DNA from: an uncultured Clostridia bacterium
GTDB taxonomy: Bacteria; Bacillota; Clostridia; Christensenellales; UBA1242
DNA length: 64,000 bases
Reading direction: 5' to 3'
NCBI GenBank assembly: GCA_944384395.1
Contig: CALWTD010000032.1
Span: 1-64,000 of the forward strand
Shown here: piece by piece, positions 48,728 through 57,580 of the stretch
Position numbering within the stretch: position 1 is the stretch's first letter
How the letters are laid out: each line of letters starts with the position of its first letter
Position numbers and translations under genes: made by a program
Notes under the pieces: generated by a model
The model's input: only the letters and a program-made list of their open reading frames with translations
What the model was told of the DNA's origin: nothing
The model's database searches: none

Positions 48728-49251
48728 TATTCTCCAAGTTCTTGATGTAAAATTTGAATTGCTTGCATAACAGAAACATCTAAAATTTCTTGCTTTTGTT
48801 TTGGTATTTTTGACAAAACAAAATCTGCCAAATCTTTAAACTTTTCATCTCTACCTATGCCAATTTTAATACGATTAAAATCCTCGCCAATGTTAAGCAC
48901 AATATTTTTTAGTCCGTTGTGCGTTCCTCCACTGCCACTATGTCTTAATCTTATTTTTCCAAGTGGCAAATCTATATCATCGCAAAAAACATAAATATCA
49001 CTATTTTGTAGTTTGTATTTTTGTTTTAATTCTCTAATACTTTCGCCAGATAAATTCATATATGTTTGTGGTTTTGCAAGAATTAGTTTTGTGTTTTTTA
49101 AGTACACACTGCAAGTTTTTGCCTTACATTCACTTTTTGTGAAATCAAGTCCATATTCATCGCTAATTTTGTCCACGGCAAAAAAACCTATGTTGTGATA
49201 GGTTTTTTCATATTCTTTTCCTGGATTTCCCAAGCCAACAACAAGTTTCAT
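48727..49251 (-). CDS. pth: Peptidyl-tRNA hydrolase
   Basis: 174 residues. It releases tRNA from peptidyl-tRNA dropped by ribosomes. Signatures: GLGNPGKEYEKTYHNIGF at the N-terminus with the catalytic His in YHNIG, KPQTYMNLSG, and the DDIDLPLGKIRLR...GSGGTHNGLKNI segment. It starts 9 bases after the glmU-like stop with AAGGG as ribosome site and overlaps mfd by one base, so glmU-like/pth/mfd form one operon. Confidence 0.97.
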   Translation of the reverse strand: MKLVVGLGNPGKEYEKTYHNIGFFAVDKISDEYGLDFTKSECKAKTCSVYLKNTKLILAKPQTYMNLSGESIRELKQKYKLQNSDIYVFCDDIDLPLGKIRLRHSGSGGTHNGLKNIVLNIGEDFNRIKIGIGRDEKFKDLADFVLSKIPKQKQEILDVSVMQAIQILHQELGE

Positions 49252-49260
49252 ATTTTTCCC

Positions 49261-50076
49261 TTAATTAGATTTATTTATAACGCTTTCAAATGGTCCAACA
49301 ACAATATTTTCAGAAATTCTGCTCTCTTCTATATATGAATATTTAACAACGCAATTATTTGAAATTATACTATCTTTAATTACATTATTTGGTTCTAAAA
49401 CACAGTTTTTTCCAATATAAGTAAGTCCGTATAGAGCATTGTTTTGTTTAATGACGGTTCCACTTTCAATAACTACATTTGCATCAATGTGCACAGAATT
49501 TTTATCGTCAATAATTATTCCGTTTTTTATGTGAAAATCTATTATTCTGTTTTTAATAATGTTGTTCACTTCATATAATGATGTTGAATTGTCAACAACA
49601 AAAAAATCTTGCTTTGTCCCAAATTCAGTTGATGGCATACCAATTAAACTTTCTGCATTTTTAATGTATTCTGTATTAAACACATAACCCCTTTGAAGTT
49701 TTAAAACATTGACTTGTTTTGCCCTAACATATTCTAGTGCACTAATAAAAGTTGAAGTTGAAAAAAGTGGTGTATCGCTATACAAAACAAAAGTCCATTT
49801 TTTGTTGTTTAAATATGGTTTAATTAGTGTTAATATATCGCTTTCTTCTGTGCAAACTGTTGTTTTTATTTCACAATCAAGGCAACTAAGAGCAACCCAT
49901 TCCCACATTTTTTTTCCACAAATATCAATGTCATATGGTGTTCGTGTTGCAACAAAATCAAAATTTTTGTTTAATAAGATAATAACCAAAACATCATTTT
50001 TAATCCAAGAATCTTCTTCTTGATTTTTTGGTAAAGTGCCAATCTCATTTTCTTTTTCTAATATCATTGTTTCCAT
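49261..50076 (-). CDS. GlmU-like protein, shortened and lacking the nucleotidyltransferase signature
   Basis: 271 residues against about 455 for GlmU. The N-terminal half resembles a worn uridyltransferase domain: an ICGKKMWEWV segment matching CGKPM-EHV, and SDTPL matching GDTPL. The GXGTRM loop that binds UTP is absent, as is the GYGR segment. The second half is clearly GlmU-like: NNIIKNRIIDFHIKNGI, then left-handed beta-helix repeats with YIGKNCVLEPN and VGPFE. The acetyltransferase C-terminal part is mostly missing. It occupies the glmU position of the conserved glmU-pth-mfd order. It is unlikely to perform either GlmU reaction; a regulatory or scaffold role is possible. No ribosome site is visible. 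Confidence 0.7.
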   Translation of the reverse strand: METMILEKENEIGTLPKNQEEDSWIKNDVLVIILLNKNFDFVATRTPYDIDICGKKMWEWVALSCLDCEIKTTVCTEESDILTLIKPYLNNKKWTFVLYSDTPLFSTSTFISALEYVRAKQVNVLKLQRGYVFNTEYIKNAESLIGMPSTEFGTKQDFFVVDNSTSLYEVNNIIKNRIIDFHIKNGIIIDDKNSVHIDANVVIESGTVIKQNNALYGLTYIGKNCVLEPNNVIKDSIISNNCVVKYSYIEESRISENIVVGPFESVINKSN

Positions 50077-50082
50077 ACTTTT

Positions 50083-50111
50083 AGTTTAATGCTAAAAAAA
50101 AGTGTTGTCAA
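50083..50111 (-). promoter_or_regulatory. Promoter of the glmU-like/pth/mfd operon (leaderless)
   Basis: TTGACA (50106-50111), a 17-bp spacer and TAAACT (50083-50088). Six bases lie between the -10 and the ATG, so the start point coincides with the start codon. The -35 half lies inside the terminator hairpin of the upstream gene. Confidence 0.6.
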
Positions 50112-50128
50112 TCAAACAACACTTTTTT
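50094..50128 (-). terminator. Terminator after the BspA-like gene
   Basis: A stem AAAAAAAGTGTTGT/ACAACACTTTTTT with a 7-base loop, within 20 bases of the stop. Confidence 0.85.
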
Positions 50129-50144
50129 GCAATTTATACATTTT

Positions 50145-51707
50145 TTATTTATCTACAACAACGTAAGTACATCCACTTTCCAAAATATAGCAAGCCGTTT
50201 GTAAACTATCACCATCTTTGTAATATTTATCAACCAACAATTCATTTGTTGCTCTTGAATAAGAGTATGGTAGTCCGATTTTTAAATTGCCAATATTTTT
50301 TGGTGCAATTATTTTGTTTATATGTGTAAAGAATACATTATCTGCTGCGCATCTTGCTCCACCACCCGATTGAATACCAGAATTATGAATTAAATAAGCC
50401 AAATTATAAATTTTTTGTTCCAAATTTTGAGCATTTATAATTGCCGAAGCATAACTTCCTAATGTTTCTTCCAAATACGCATCATTAAATCCTATCATTC
50501 CAAGCAAAGATAAATCTTGAATATTTGAATTAAAAGTAAAAGATGATAAATCAAGTTCTTTTAAACTATCACAACCATAAAACATTCCTGCAAAATTTCC
50601 CACATTAACAGTGTTAATATGATTGTGTGCATATATATATTCTAAATTAACTAATCCACCAAACATTGCAGAAAAATCACGAGATTTTGATGTATCAAAA
50701 CTTTTTAAATTTATATATCTCAAATTATTTTGTTCCCAATACACTTCGTAGGAGTCTGCTTCTATAGAATTTGTACTATAATAAACATAATGTGAAAAAA
50801 ATCCAAAACAATTCTCTGGTGCATATATAAGTGATACGGGTGCATATACAAAGCAATCATACAAATTATTATTCTCTATTAAATATGCAACAACATCACC
50901 TTTTTTTGTACTATTCTCACCATAATAATCTCCAACATCAATAGTCATACTAGCATTACTTATTTCAAAATCGGCTTTGTTGTTAGTAAATGTAAAACTT
51001 CTTAATCTATTACTTAATTCCGTTTGTTCACTTAAAAGTGCTCCTTCTCTGACATTAAATTCCCCATATGTATAAGGTTCCAAACAAGAAAACTCCAAAG
51101 AAAACGAAAAACTTTCATTATTGATACTTTTTGTAAAGTCAGCAATCGAATAACCAAAAACTATGCTTTGACCATCTGTTTCATCTTTAAATATTCTTAA
51201 ATACGAATCAGTTGCGCATAAAGCCATTCCATCAATACTTTCAGTTTTTTGAGATATTTTTGTATAAACAACATTGTCAGCCAAATTTTTTATATTAACC
51301 ACAACAAAATATGAATATGCATTGCTATCAAAAGTCAAATCTAGCGAATTTGTTTTTGATGCATTAAAAATATTTCCTTCTTCTAATTCATCAATAAGAG
51401 AATTATAATCAAAAACATCGTTGTATTTTGAAACTTCAACAACATTATATTTTCCATCTTCTAATGTATCAGGTATTTGATTGACAAAATTATTTGAATA
51501 ATTTAACAATTTTTCATTTGTTTGAGCAATAGCATTTGACGCATATACTTTTGTTGTTACATCAACAAACACATCGTTTACAACATAAACAACACTTCCC
51601 CCTAGTGTATATGAAACAGATGTTGCTGCGTACACACCAAAGCACAACACAAAAATTGAAAAACATATCGATAATAATGTGCAAAATAACTTAACTTTTC
51701 TTTTCAT
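50145..51707 (-). CDS. BspA-like exported protein with DUF285 repeats
   Basis: 520 residues. The signal peptide is followed by a repeat-poor beta-rich region (about 30-320). A short leucine-rich DUF285/BspA-type section follows near 345-400, with SAMFGGLVNLEYI and AGMFYGCDSLKELDLSSF. Such repeats occur in bacterial surface proteins that bind host or matrix components. The C-terminus ends in a loose region without a sorting motif or membrane segment. AAGGAG precedes the ATG. The promoter contains a palindrome and is shared with the divergent HTH gene, so local control is likely. The repeat call is good; the ligand is unknown. Confidence 0.75.
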   Translation of the reverse strand: MKRKVKLFCTLLSICFSIFVLCFGVYAATSVSYTLGGSVVYVVNDVFVDVTTKVYASNAIAQTNEKLLNYSNNFVNQIPDTLEDGKYNVVEVSKYNDVFDYNSLIDELEEGNIFNASKTNSLDLTFDSNAYSYFVVVNIKNLADNVVYTKISQKTESIDGMALCATDSYLRIFKDETDGQSIVFGYSIADFTKSINNESFSFSLEFSCLEPYTYGEFNVREGALLSEQTELSNRLRSFTFTNNKADFEISNASMTIDVGDYYGENSTKKGDVVAYLIENNNLYDCFVYAPVSLIYAPENCFGFFSHYVYYSTNSIEADSYEVYWEQNNLRYINLKSFDTSKSRDFSAMFGGLVNLEYIYAHNHINTVNVGNFAGMFYGCDSLKELDLSSFTFNSNIQDLSLLGMIGFNDAYLEETLGSYASAIINAQNLEQKIYNLAYLIHNSGIQSGGGARCAADNVFFTHINKIIAPKNIGNLKIGLPYSYSRATNELLVDKYYKDGDSLQTACYILESGCTYVVVDK

Positions 51708-51726
51708 ATTATCTCCTTTTTTGTCA

Positions 51727-51768
51727 ATTATATCCTACATTTTGTAGAAATGTCAACAATTTGTAGGA
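51727..51768 (-). promoter_or_regulatory. BspA-like gene promoter with embedded operator-like palindrome
   Basis: TTGACA (51751-51756), an 18-bp spacer and TATAAT (51727-51732). The spacer holds CTACAAAATGTAG, a near-perfect dyad, and a further TCCTACA half-site lies upstream (51762-51768). The divergent HTH gene beside it is the obvious candidate binder. Confidence 0.7.
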
Positions 51769-51790
51769 ACATATTTAATAATAAATTGAG

Positions 51791-52003
51791 ATGAAAAATA
51801 ATTATTTTGGAAAAACATTAAAATCTTTAAGGATAGAAAAAGGACTTTCCCAAAGAAAACTGGGAGAAGCCCTTAAAGTTGTCAATCAAACAATAAGTTT
51901 TTGGGAAAATGGAAGCCGAGAACCTGATTTAGATACATTGTTAGAAATCGCACGCTATTTTGAAGTTCCTGTTTCCTATCTTATTGATGAAAATTCTATT
52001 TAG
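51791..52003 (+). CDS. Small XRE-family HTH regulator
   Basis: 70 residues, almost only a Cro/CI-type helix-turn-helix: LRIEKGLSQRKLGEALKVVNQTISFWENGSREPDLDTL, ending YLIDENSI. It is divergent from the BspA-like gene, and the space between holds CTACA/TGTAG dyads, so it probably regulates itself and that gene. No clear ribosome site precedes the ATG. Its last 8 bases overlap the convergent M1 peptidase gene. Confidence 0.9.
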   Translation: MKNNYFGKTLKSLRIEKGLSQRKLGEALKVVNQTISFWENGSREPDLDTLLEIARYFEVPVSYLIDENSI

Positions 52004-53474
52004 CAACAATTTGCACTTTGCCTTCTAGGTATGAATTAAATAAATTTTCTAAATTTCTACCTGTACCCCTTGAAAAGCATTTAATCACATCAGTCGGTGT
52101 TACAATTTCATATAAATTATTTGAGTAATAATATTTTAGTGCACTATCAAATTTTTTTGCTCCAACAAGTTCGTATACTGTTGAAAACAAAAGTGTACCT
52201 TTTACATATGTATTATAAACATACTCTGGTTCAGTATTAAATTCGTCTAGTGCCCTGTTCATACTTGTATCAACCTGACCTTGAACATCGCTATAAACCT
52301 TCATAAATGTTGTGTATGAAAAAGTTGCCGACCTTATCATGTTTTCCATTGTTCTTTCATACTCTGGATAATTATCAAAGAAGTAAACTGTGCAAAATTC
52401 GGTTAATCCTTCATCAATCCAACCATAATCAAACTGATTGTTTCCAACAACTCCATACCACCACTGATGACAAAGTTCATGCACAATAACAAGCCTATAT
52501 GTTGAATAATCTTCAACATCATCACTAATTAAAACTAAATTTGGATATTCCATTCCACCATGAACAAAATTTGTTTCAACAACGCTTATACTTTCATATG
52601 GATACTGCCCAATCTTTTCTTCAAAAAAATTTAGTGCGTTTTCTATTAAAAGCATAGTATCATCAGCATTGTCATCGCTTGTATAGAAATAACTAATATT
52701 TACTCTTTCATCATATTTTTTTGTTTTTGTTTCAAATTTATTTGACAAAACCAAGCCAAAATCTCTAACACAAAAAGCATTTATTTTTGTTGTTTTTGTT
52801 GTGTCATTTTCTATGTCTTCAATTTTGTTTCCACTTGATGCCAAAATGTAATTTTTAGGGTATGTTATTTGAACATCATAGTTGCTTACTTCACTATAAA
52901 AAGGGTCGCCGTTTGAGTTATATAAGTCACAAACAAAGTCGCCGCCTTCATATACGCACGCTATTGGATAAAAATTGCATAAGTTTACAGCATTTTCACC
53001 ATAACCAAGTCTGTGATTGACATTTGCAAGCGTAACAATAAAGTCAATACAAATTGTAATTCTGTCGTTTGGAAATAATTCATTAGTAAGCGAAATTTCA
53101 AGTATGTTCTCATCTTCGCCACCAACAACAAATTGTGCATCACTTTCACCGATTTTTACGCTTTCAATTTGAATATTACCATAACTTTTTCCGTTTGGAT
53201 ATGCTTTTTGAGTGTTTGCTAAACTCACAACACTAGCCTTTGCACCTTCTCTAAACGCATTTGCATACAAGTGAAATTTTATTTCACTGAGTGTATTATC
53301 ACTGGTATTTAAATAATCTACGCACTGCGTTGCATCTAATGTTTGAGTTGTTTCATCATAAACCAAATTTAAACTATATGATGTAAGATTTTTCTTGTAT
53401 TCATAATTTGATGAACACCCAACAAAAATAAAAATTGATAAACCAATTAAAATAAGTGACAAATATTTTTTCAT
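51996..53474 (-). CDS. M1-family zinc metallopeptidase lipoprotein
   Basis: 492 residues. The signal peptide ends in VGC, a lipobox. The catalytic domain has the exopeptidase motif GGMEYP (near 308), the zinc motif HELCH (near 335) and the third ligand Glu in WIDEGLTEF about 18 residues later. It lacks the C-terminal ERAP-type domain of full-length aminopeptidases. The enzyme would trim peptides at the outer face of the membrane. AGGAG precedes the ATG. It overlaps the convergent HTH gene by 8 bases. Confidence 0.92.
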   Translation of the reverse strand: MKKYLSLILIGLSIFIFVGCSSNYEYKKNLTSYSLNLVYDETTQTLDATQCVDYLNTSDNTLSEIKFHLYANAFREGAKASVVSLANTQKAYPNGKSYGNIQIESVKIGESDAQFVVGGEDENILEISLTNELFPNDRITICIDFIVTLANVNHRLGYGENAVNLCNFYPIACVYEGGDFVCDLYNSNGDPFYSEVSNYDVQITYPKNYILASSGNKIEDIENDTTKTTKINAFCVRDFGLVLSNKFETKTKKYDERVNISYFYTSDDNADDTMLLIENALNFFEEKIGQYPYESISVVETNFVHGGMEYPNLVLISDDVEDYSTYRLVIVHELCHQWWYGVVGNNQFDYGWIDEGLTEFCTVYFFDNYPEYERTMENMIRSATFSYTTFMKVYSDVQGQVDTSMNRALDEFNTEPEYVYNTYVKGTLLFSTVYELVGAKKFDSALKYYYSNNLYEIVTPTDVIKCFSRGTGRNLENLFNSYLEGKVQIVAK

Positions 53475-53534
53475 AACTCTCCTGCATTATAATCTATGTG
53501 TAAGCAAACTAAATTATGTTTGGTTTAAAAATCA

Positions 53535-53563
53535 TTGTAAAATAATTTAGTATATGCTAAAAT
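53535..53563 (+). promoter_or_regulatory. Promoter of the dnaD-dnaI-like operon
   Basis: TTGTAA (53535-53540), a 17-bp spacer and TAAAAT (53558-53563), with a leader of about 20 nt carrying GAGG before the ATG. Confidence 0.55.
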
Positions 53564-53588
53564 GTACTAAGTTTAAAATGAGGATTTT

Positions 53589-55043
53589 ATGAGTTTTTGC
53601 AGTTATTCATCACAAATAATAATAGACAACAAAACACCAATAGACAATATGTTTATAACATCTTTCATGCCATACGCACCTAGTGATTGCGTTAAAGTTT
53701 ATTTATATGGACTTTTTGCTTGCAATGATGCAAATAGTGCACACAACACAATAGAAGAATTTGCAAAGGCACTTAATATGTCAACACAAGACATTGAAAG
53801 TTCATTTTTATATTGGCAAGAGCAAGGACTTGTGCAAATTCTTGACACAATACCTTTTCAAGTTAAATATATGCCAATTAAAAATGCAATGATAAAACAT
53901 CCAAAAATAAGTCAGCAAAAATATGCCTCTTTCAATGTTTCGGCACAAGAAATTTTGAGTGGAAGAATGATTACACCAAACGAATATTATGAATATTATG
54001 CCACACTTGAAAGTTTGCACATGGAACAAAGTGCTCTACTTATGATAATGAAATATTGCACTGACCTTAAGGGCAACAATGTTGGCTATCCATATATTTT
54101 AACAGTTGCAAAAAATTGGGCAAAAGATGGTGTATTGACTTCTATGGCAGTAAACGAAAAATTACTTGGCTATGAAAAACAAAATGAAGACTTATATCTT
54201 GTTTTAAAATCTATGGGAATAAAACGTAATGCAGATATAGACGAACGCGACTTATACGAAAAATGGCTTGCAATGGGATTTTTGAATAATGTAATAATTT
54301 ATGTTGCAAAATTAAACAAAAAAGCAAAAAAATCAGTTAATTTTAAATATTTAGATGCTATATTTGAAAAATATTACACAATGCACTTGTTTTCTATATT
54401 AGAAATTGAAGCGTATGAAAATCATAAATCTGCACTATTTAATTTAGCAAAAAATGTATGCAAAAATCTTGGTGTATACTATGAAGACATAGAACCTGTT
54501 GTTGAAAATTATATAATAAATTGGACAAACATGGGCTATGACGAAGAAACTTTGTTAAAAATAAGCAATTATTGTTTTAAAAGTTCCATTAGAACACTTG
54601 AATATATGGATAAACAAATTTTAAAATTTTATAAACTTGGAATAATAAACATTCAAAGTTTAAATGAGTATTTTGATGAAGTTTTAAATTTTGAAGCACA
54701 AATTAAACAAATTCTTGAAAAACTTGGACTGAGTAGAAATGTGAACAACATGGACAGAGAATTTTATAGAAATTGGAAAAATAATTGGAATATGCCAAAC
54801 GAACTAATAGATTATGCGACTTCTCTTGCAAACGGCAAAACACAACCACTTGTTTTTGTGAATAAAATTTTAAGCACTTGGCACGAAAAAAACATCACAA
54901 ATGTTGAAAGTGCAAAACTTTGCCAAGTTAAACAAGATAAAAAAGAAACAAATAAAAAGACTTCAACGAATTATGAAAATAGAACATATACAAACGAAGA
55001 AATAAATTCACTTTTTACAAATCTTGAAGAGATAGAAATTTAA
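53589..55043 (+). CDS. DnaD-domain replication initiation protein
   Basis: 484 residues. The N-terminus is a winged-helix-like segment (FAKALNMSTQDIESSFLYWQEQGLVQI). At least two DnaD/DnaB_2-type repeats follow, each with a YYE...L...M...LLMIMKYC-like core and a WAKDGV or WTNMGYDEETL motif. DnaD/DnaB proteins help load the replicative helicase at origins and restart sites. The gene is followed after 9 bases by a DnaI/DnaC-type loader ATPase, the usual clostridial pairing. Confidence 0.88.
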   Translation: MSFCSYSSQIIIDNKTPIDNMFITSFMPYAPSDCVKVYLYGLFACNDANSAHNTIEEFAKALNMSTQDIESSFLYWQEQGLVQILDTIPFQVKYMPIKNAMIKHPKISQQKYASFNVSAQEILSGRMITPNEYYEYYATLESLHMEQSALLMIMKYCTDLKGNNVGYPYILTVAKNWAKDGVLTSMAVNEKLLGYEKQNEDLYLVLKSMGIKRNADIDERDLYEKWLAMGFLNNVIIYVAKLNKKAKKSVNFKYLDAIFEKYYTMHLFSILEIEAYENHKSALFNLAKNVCKNLGVYYEDIEPVVENYIINWTNMGYDEETLLKISNYCFKSSIRTLEYMDKQILKFYKLGIINIQSLNEYFDEVLNFEAQIKQILEKLGLSRNVNNMDREFYRNWKNNWNMPNELIDYATSLANGKTQPLVFVNKILSTWHEKNITNVESAKLCQVKQDKKETNKKTSTNYENRTYTNEEINSLFTNLEEIEI

Positions 55044-55052
55044 GGAGATAAA

Positions 55053-55976
55053 ATGATTAGTAAAAATGTTTTAAATAAAGCATTAGAAAAAATTAAACAA
55101 AGCAAAAAAAATGCCGATTTAATTGCTAATAACAACTTGCAATCTGCTCTTAAGAATAATGAATTTAACGAAATTTATAAACTAGAAAAACAAGCACAAA
55201 TTGAAACGGCAAGATGTGAAGTTTATGGATTAAATAACAGTTTCAATCTTGACGAAATAGCAAAGCAAAAAAGTGAAATTTTAAAAAAGTTAAATATTGA
55301 CGAAAGCACTCTACTACCAAAATATAGTTGCAAAAAATGTGATGATACAGGATATGTAAACGGCAAAATGTGTTCTTGTTTAAAAAAATTGATAAATGAA
55401 GAATTATATAAACAAAGTGGACTTAATCACAAATTAAATAGTTTTAATAAAGACGATTGCAAAATTTTTGACGACACAAAAACAATGCAACAAATATACA
55501 AAACTATGCAAAAATGGTGCAACTCACCTACTTCAAATTATTTAAACATTATTTTAACTGGCAAAACAGGTGTTGGAAAAACGCATCTTATGGAATGTAT
55601 GGCAGACGATTTAATTAAAAATGAAAATATAGTATTTTGGACAAGTGCTTTTAATTTGAATCAATTACTGTTAAAATATCACACAACTTTTGATGAAACA
55701 AAATTAGAATACATTTCAAATTTACTTGATGCTGATTATTTGTTTATTGATGACCTTGGCACTGAACCAATACTTAAAAATGTTACAATTGAAGGTTTAT
55801 ATAACATAATCGCCGAAAGAGTTGAAAACAATAAAAAAACTATAATTTCAACAAACTTAAATCCAGAAGATATTCAAAACACATATGGCGAACGCATTTT
55901 TTCAAGACTTTTAAACAAAGCAAATTCACTTTGCATAAACATTGAAAACAAAGATTTAAGACTAATAAAAAAATAA
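55053..55976 (+). CDS. DnaI/DnaC-type helicase loader ATPase
   Basis: 307 residues. An N-terminal helical region precedes a zinc-binding cluster (CKKCDDTGYVNGKMCSC, near 93). The AAA+ core follows, with Walker A TGKTGVGKTH (near 170), Walker B LFIDDLG (near 230), sensor ISTNLN and an arginine-finger segment ERIFSRL. It loads the replicative helicase with its DnaD-type partner upstream. AAGGAG lies just before the ATG and only 9 bases separate the genes. Some annotators call this dnaC; I leave the symbol blank because the names conflict between species. Confidence 0.93.
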   Translation: MISKNVLNKALEKIKQSKKNADLIANNNLQSALKNNEFNEIYKLEKQAQIETARCEVYGLNNSFNLDEIAKQKSEILKKLNIDESTLLPKYSCKKCDDTGYVNGKMCSCLKKLINEELYKQSGLNHKLNSFNKDDCKIFDDTKTMQQIYKTMQKWCNSPTSNYLNIILTGKTGVGKTHLMECMADDLIKNENIVFWTSAFNLNQLLLKYHTTFDETKLEYISNLLDADYLFIDDLGTEPILKNVTIEGLYNIIAERVENNKKTIISTNLNPEDIQNTYGERIFSRLLNKANSLCINIENKDLRLIKK

Positions 55977-55993
55977 AAGTTATGTTAATATTG

Positions 55994-56038
55994 CAAAAAA
56001 GATAATGTATTAAATTGTGTTGCATTATCTTTTTTTTT
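55994..56038. terminator. Bidirectional terminator between dnaI-like and ypsA-like genes
   Basis: A 13-bp stem AAAAAAGATAATG/CATTATCTTTTTT with a 15-base loop and T9 tail, between convergent genes. Confidence 0.8.
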
Positions 56039-56058
56039 ACTATCAATTTTTAGATTTT

Positions 56059-56623
56059 TTATAATAGGTTAATTATATCAATATTTAAACCCATTTTTTT
56101 AGCTTTTAAAATCGTTGATTTCGTGCCACCTGAATGTCCATTAAATAAAGCAATAACCTTTGAAGAATTTTTTAGCATATAATCGTTTCTTTCTAACATA
56201 CAAGTTTTTGTATATTGTTTATCAATGTATCTTATAATGTCAGCTTTACTTAAAATTTTTCTATATCTATTCTTATATTCATTACTCCACAACTTATTTT
56301 GATTTTTACAAGGAATTGCACACACTAACTTAATATGATTATATTTTTTTTTATAATCTAAAACAATTTCTGCACAAATCATATCAAAACCTAATGCCAT
56401 GCCAGATATAAAATAAACATAGCCATCTATAATTGATTGCTCTATTTTATCTTTTAATATCTTTATCATTTTAACACAACGACAGTCTTTTTCATTAAAT
56501 TTCCAAGGCAATTTTTGACTTCTGTGCCCTGCAGGGGCATAATGTAACTTGTTTTAAATCATCAAATATTTTTTCACATTCATTTTTAACATATTCAATT
56601 TTATTTTTTTTGTTTAAATACAC
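56059..56623 (-). pseudogene. YpsA-like SLOG-family protein, frameshifted near the N-terminus
   Basis: The intact frame (56059-56511) encodes 150 residues of the DUF1273/YpsA family: LPWKFNEKDCRC, SGMALGFDMICAEIVL, AIPCKNQNKLW, ERNDYML and FNGHSGGTK. It lacks a good start, but reading upstream in the same frame gives AGHRSQ, which completes the family's GHRPQKLPW opening, until a stop. A second frame from GTG at 56623 (with AAAGGG upstream) encodes about 29 residues ending VTLCP. Removing one C from the CCCC run (G-run 56534-56537 on the plus strand) joins the frames into one protein. It is either a recent pseudogene, a sequencing error, or a slippage-controlled gene. YpsA-type proteins are thought to bind nucleotides or related ligands. 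Confidence 0.72.
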
Positions 56624-56687
56624 TTTAATATCCCTTTCAAATATTTTACATTTATTATAACATATTTTTTTATAATAAATAAAATAT

Positions 56688-56759
56688 TTGAGTGTTTTTA
56701 CGACATAATATTATAAACAATGAGTGTTATTATATACATATATTAAAACACTCAAGGAG
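56688..56759 (+). promoter_or_regulatory. Promoter, operator-like dyad and ribosome site of the second HTH gene
   Basis: TTGAGT (56688-56693), 17 bp and TTATAA (56711-56716) form a promoter. The element GAGTGTT occurs at 56690 and 56722, and its inverse AACACTC at 56747. The pair TGAGTGTT/AACACTCA (56721-56754) can fold in the RNA just before AAGGAG (56754-56759). Confidence 0.6.
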
Positions 56760-56764
56760 AAAAT

Positions 56765-57007
56765 ATGACATTAGCTTATGCCGTTTCAAAAAGGATTAGA
56801 AAAATTTTAGCCGAGAAGAAAATGACTCAATATAGATTAGAACAAAATGCAGGCATTTCTCATAGTACTATGAATTGTTTTTTAAATGCAAGATATAAGG
56901 CTTGTAATTTAACAACTGTAGTTTTAATTATTCGTGCTTTAGGCATGACGATAGCAGAATTTTTTGACGATCCAATTTTTGAAAGTGATGATTTAATGGT
57001 TGAATGA
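56765..57007 (+). CDS. XRE-family HTH regulator
   Basis: 80 residues consisting mainly of one helix-turn-helix domain: KKMTQYRLEQNAGISHSTMNCFLNARYKACNLTTV followed by the AEFFDDP-type tail common in small XRE proteins. AAGGAG lies 5 nt before the ATG. It stops at TGA, showing standard code use. GAGTGTT elements around the promoter suggest self-control. It may also act on the divergent ypsA-like gene. Confidence 0.9.
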   Translation: MTLAYAVSKRIRKILAEKKMTQYRLEQNAGISHSTMNCFLNARYKACNLTTVVLIIRALGMTIAEFFDDPIFESDDLMVE

Positions 57008-57260
57008 ACCAATATAATAATATAAAGAGATAATTTATATTTCACTTGTACAATACATTTTTAAGTTAAAGTAGCAATAAAAATGAGATATTTCTTTATC
57101 TCACCTATAAATATTATTCTAGTTTAAATTACTTAACAGAACCGATTTGTTTGATTATAAAAATTCATACAAAACTAATTAAAATATTTTATTTTGTTTT
57201 AAGGTTTAATTTTTTTTGCATAAACAAAGTATTATTACGTTTTTATGTAGAGCGATAAAA
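57008..57260. other. Non-coding stretch with one small hairpin
   Basis: Very AT-rich, no supported ORF. A hairpin TGAGATA/TATCTCA (57084-57103) lies 75 bases after the HTH gene but lacks a U-run. I see nothing else in it. Confidence 0.5.
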
Positions 57261-57408
57261 GTTTTTAACCTATAAAAAAACAAACAAGTTAATGCTTTAT
57301 AACAAAAAAACTTACAAAAAACAAGCAAGACAAGGCTCGGAAAATGAGCACACGCAGGAGTGTATTTTGTACATGACTGTGTGTGCTCGTTTCACAGTAA
57401 ACGAAGTA
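57261..57408. repeat. Structured repeat, copy 1
   Basis: About 148 bp, nearly identical to copy 2 (period 172-173 bp). The core is a hairpin with arms GAGCACAC (57346-57353) and GTGTGCTC (57381-57388), followed by a small CGTTT/AAACG hairpin. The sequence is far more GC-rich in the core than its surroundings. It has the left AAAAAACTTACAAAAAAC arm but not the right arm. Confidence 0.85.
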
Positions 57409-57434
57409 CTATGAAGTTTTATATAAATTTTAAG

Positions 57435-57580
57435 GTTTTAACTAATAAAAAAACAAACAAGTTAATGCTTTATAACAAAAAACTTACAAAAAACAAGCAA
57501 GACAAGGCTCGGAAAATGAGCACACGCAGGAGTGTACTTTGTACATGACTGTGTGTGCTCGTTTTACAGTAAACGAAGTA
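57435..57580. repeat. Structured repeat, copy 2
   Basis: About 146 bp, differing from copy 1 by a few substitutions and a one-base deletion. The hairpin arms are at 57518-57525 and 57553-57560. It is enclosed by an 18-bp perfect inverted repeat AAAAAACTTACAAAAAAC (57477-57494) and its complement (57588-57605). Confidence 0.85.

Noticed and set aside
57360..57548. 62-codon plus-strand ORF across the tandem repeat
   Set aside because: It spans both copies of a structured non-coding repeat, and the Lys/Thr-rich translation resembles no protein.
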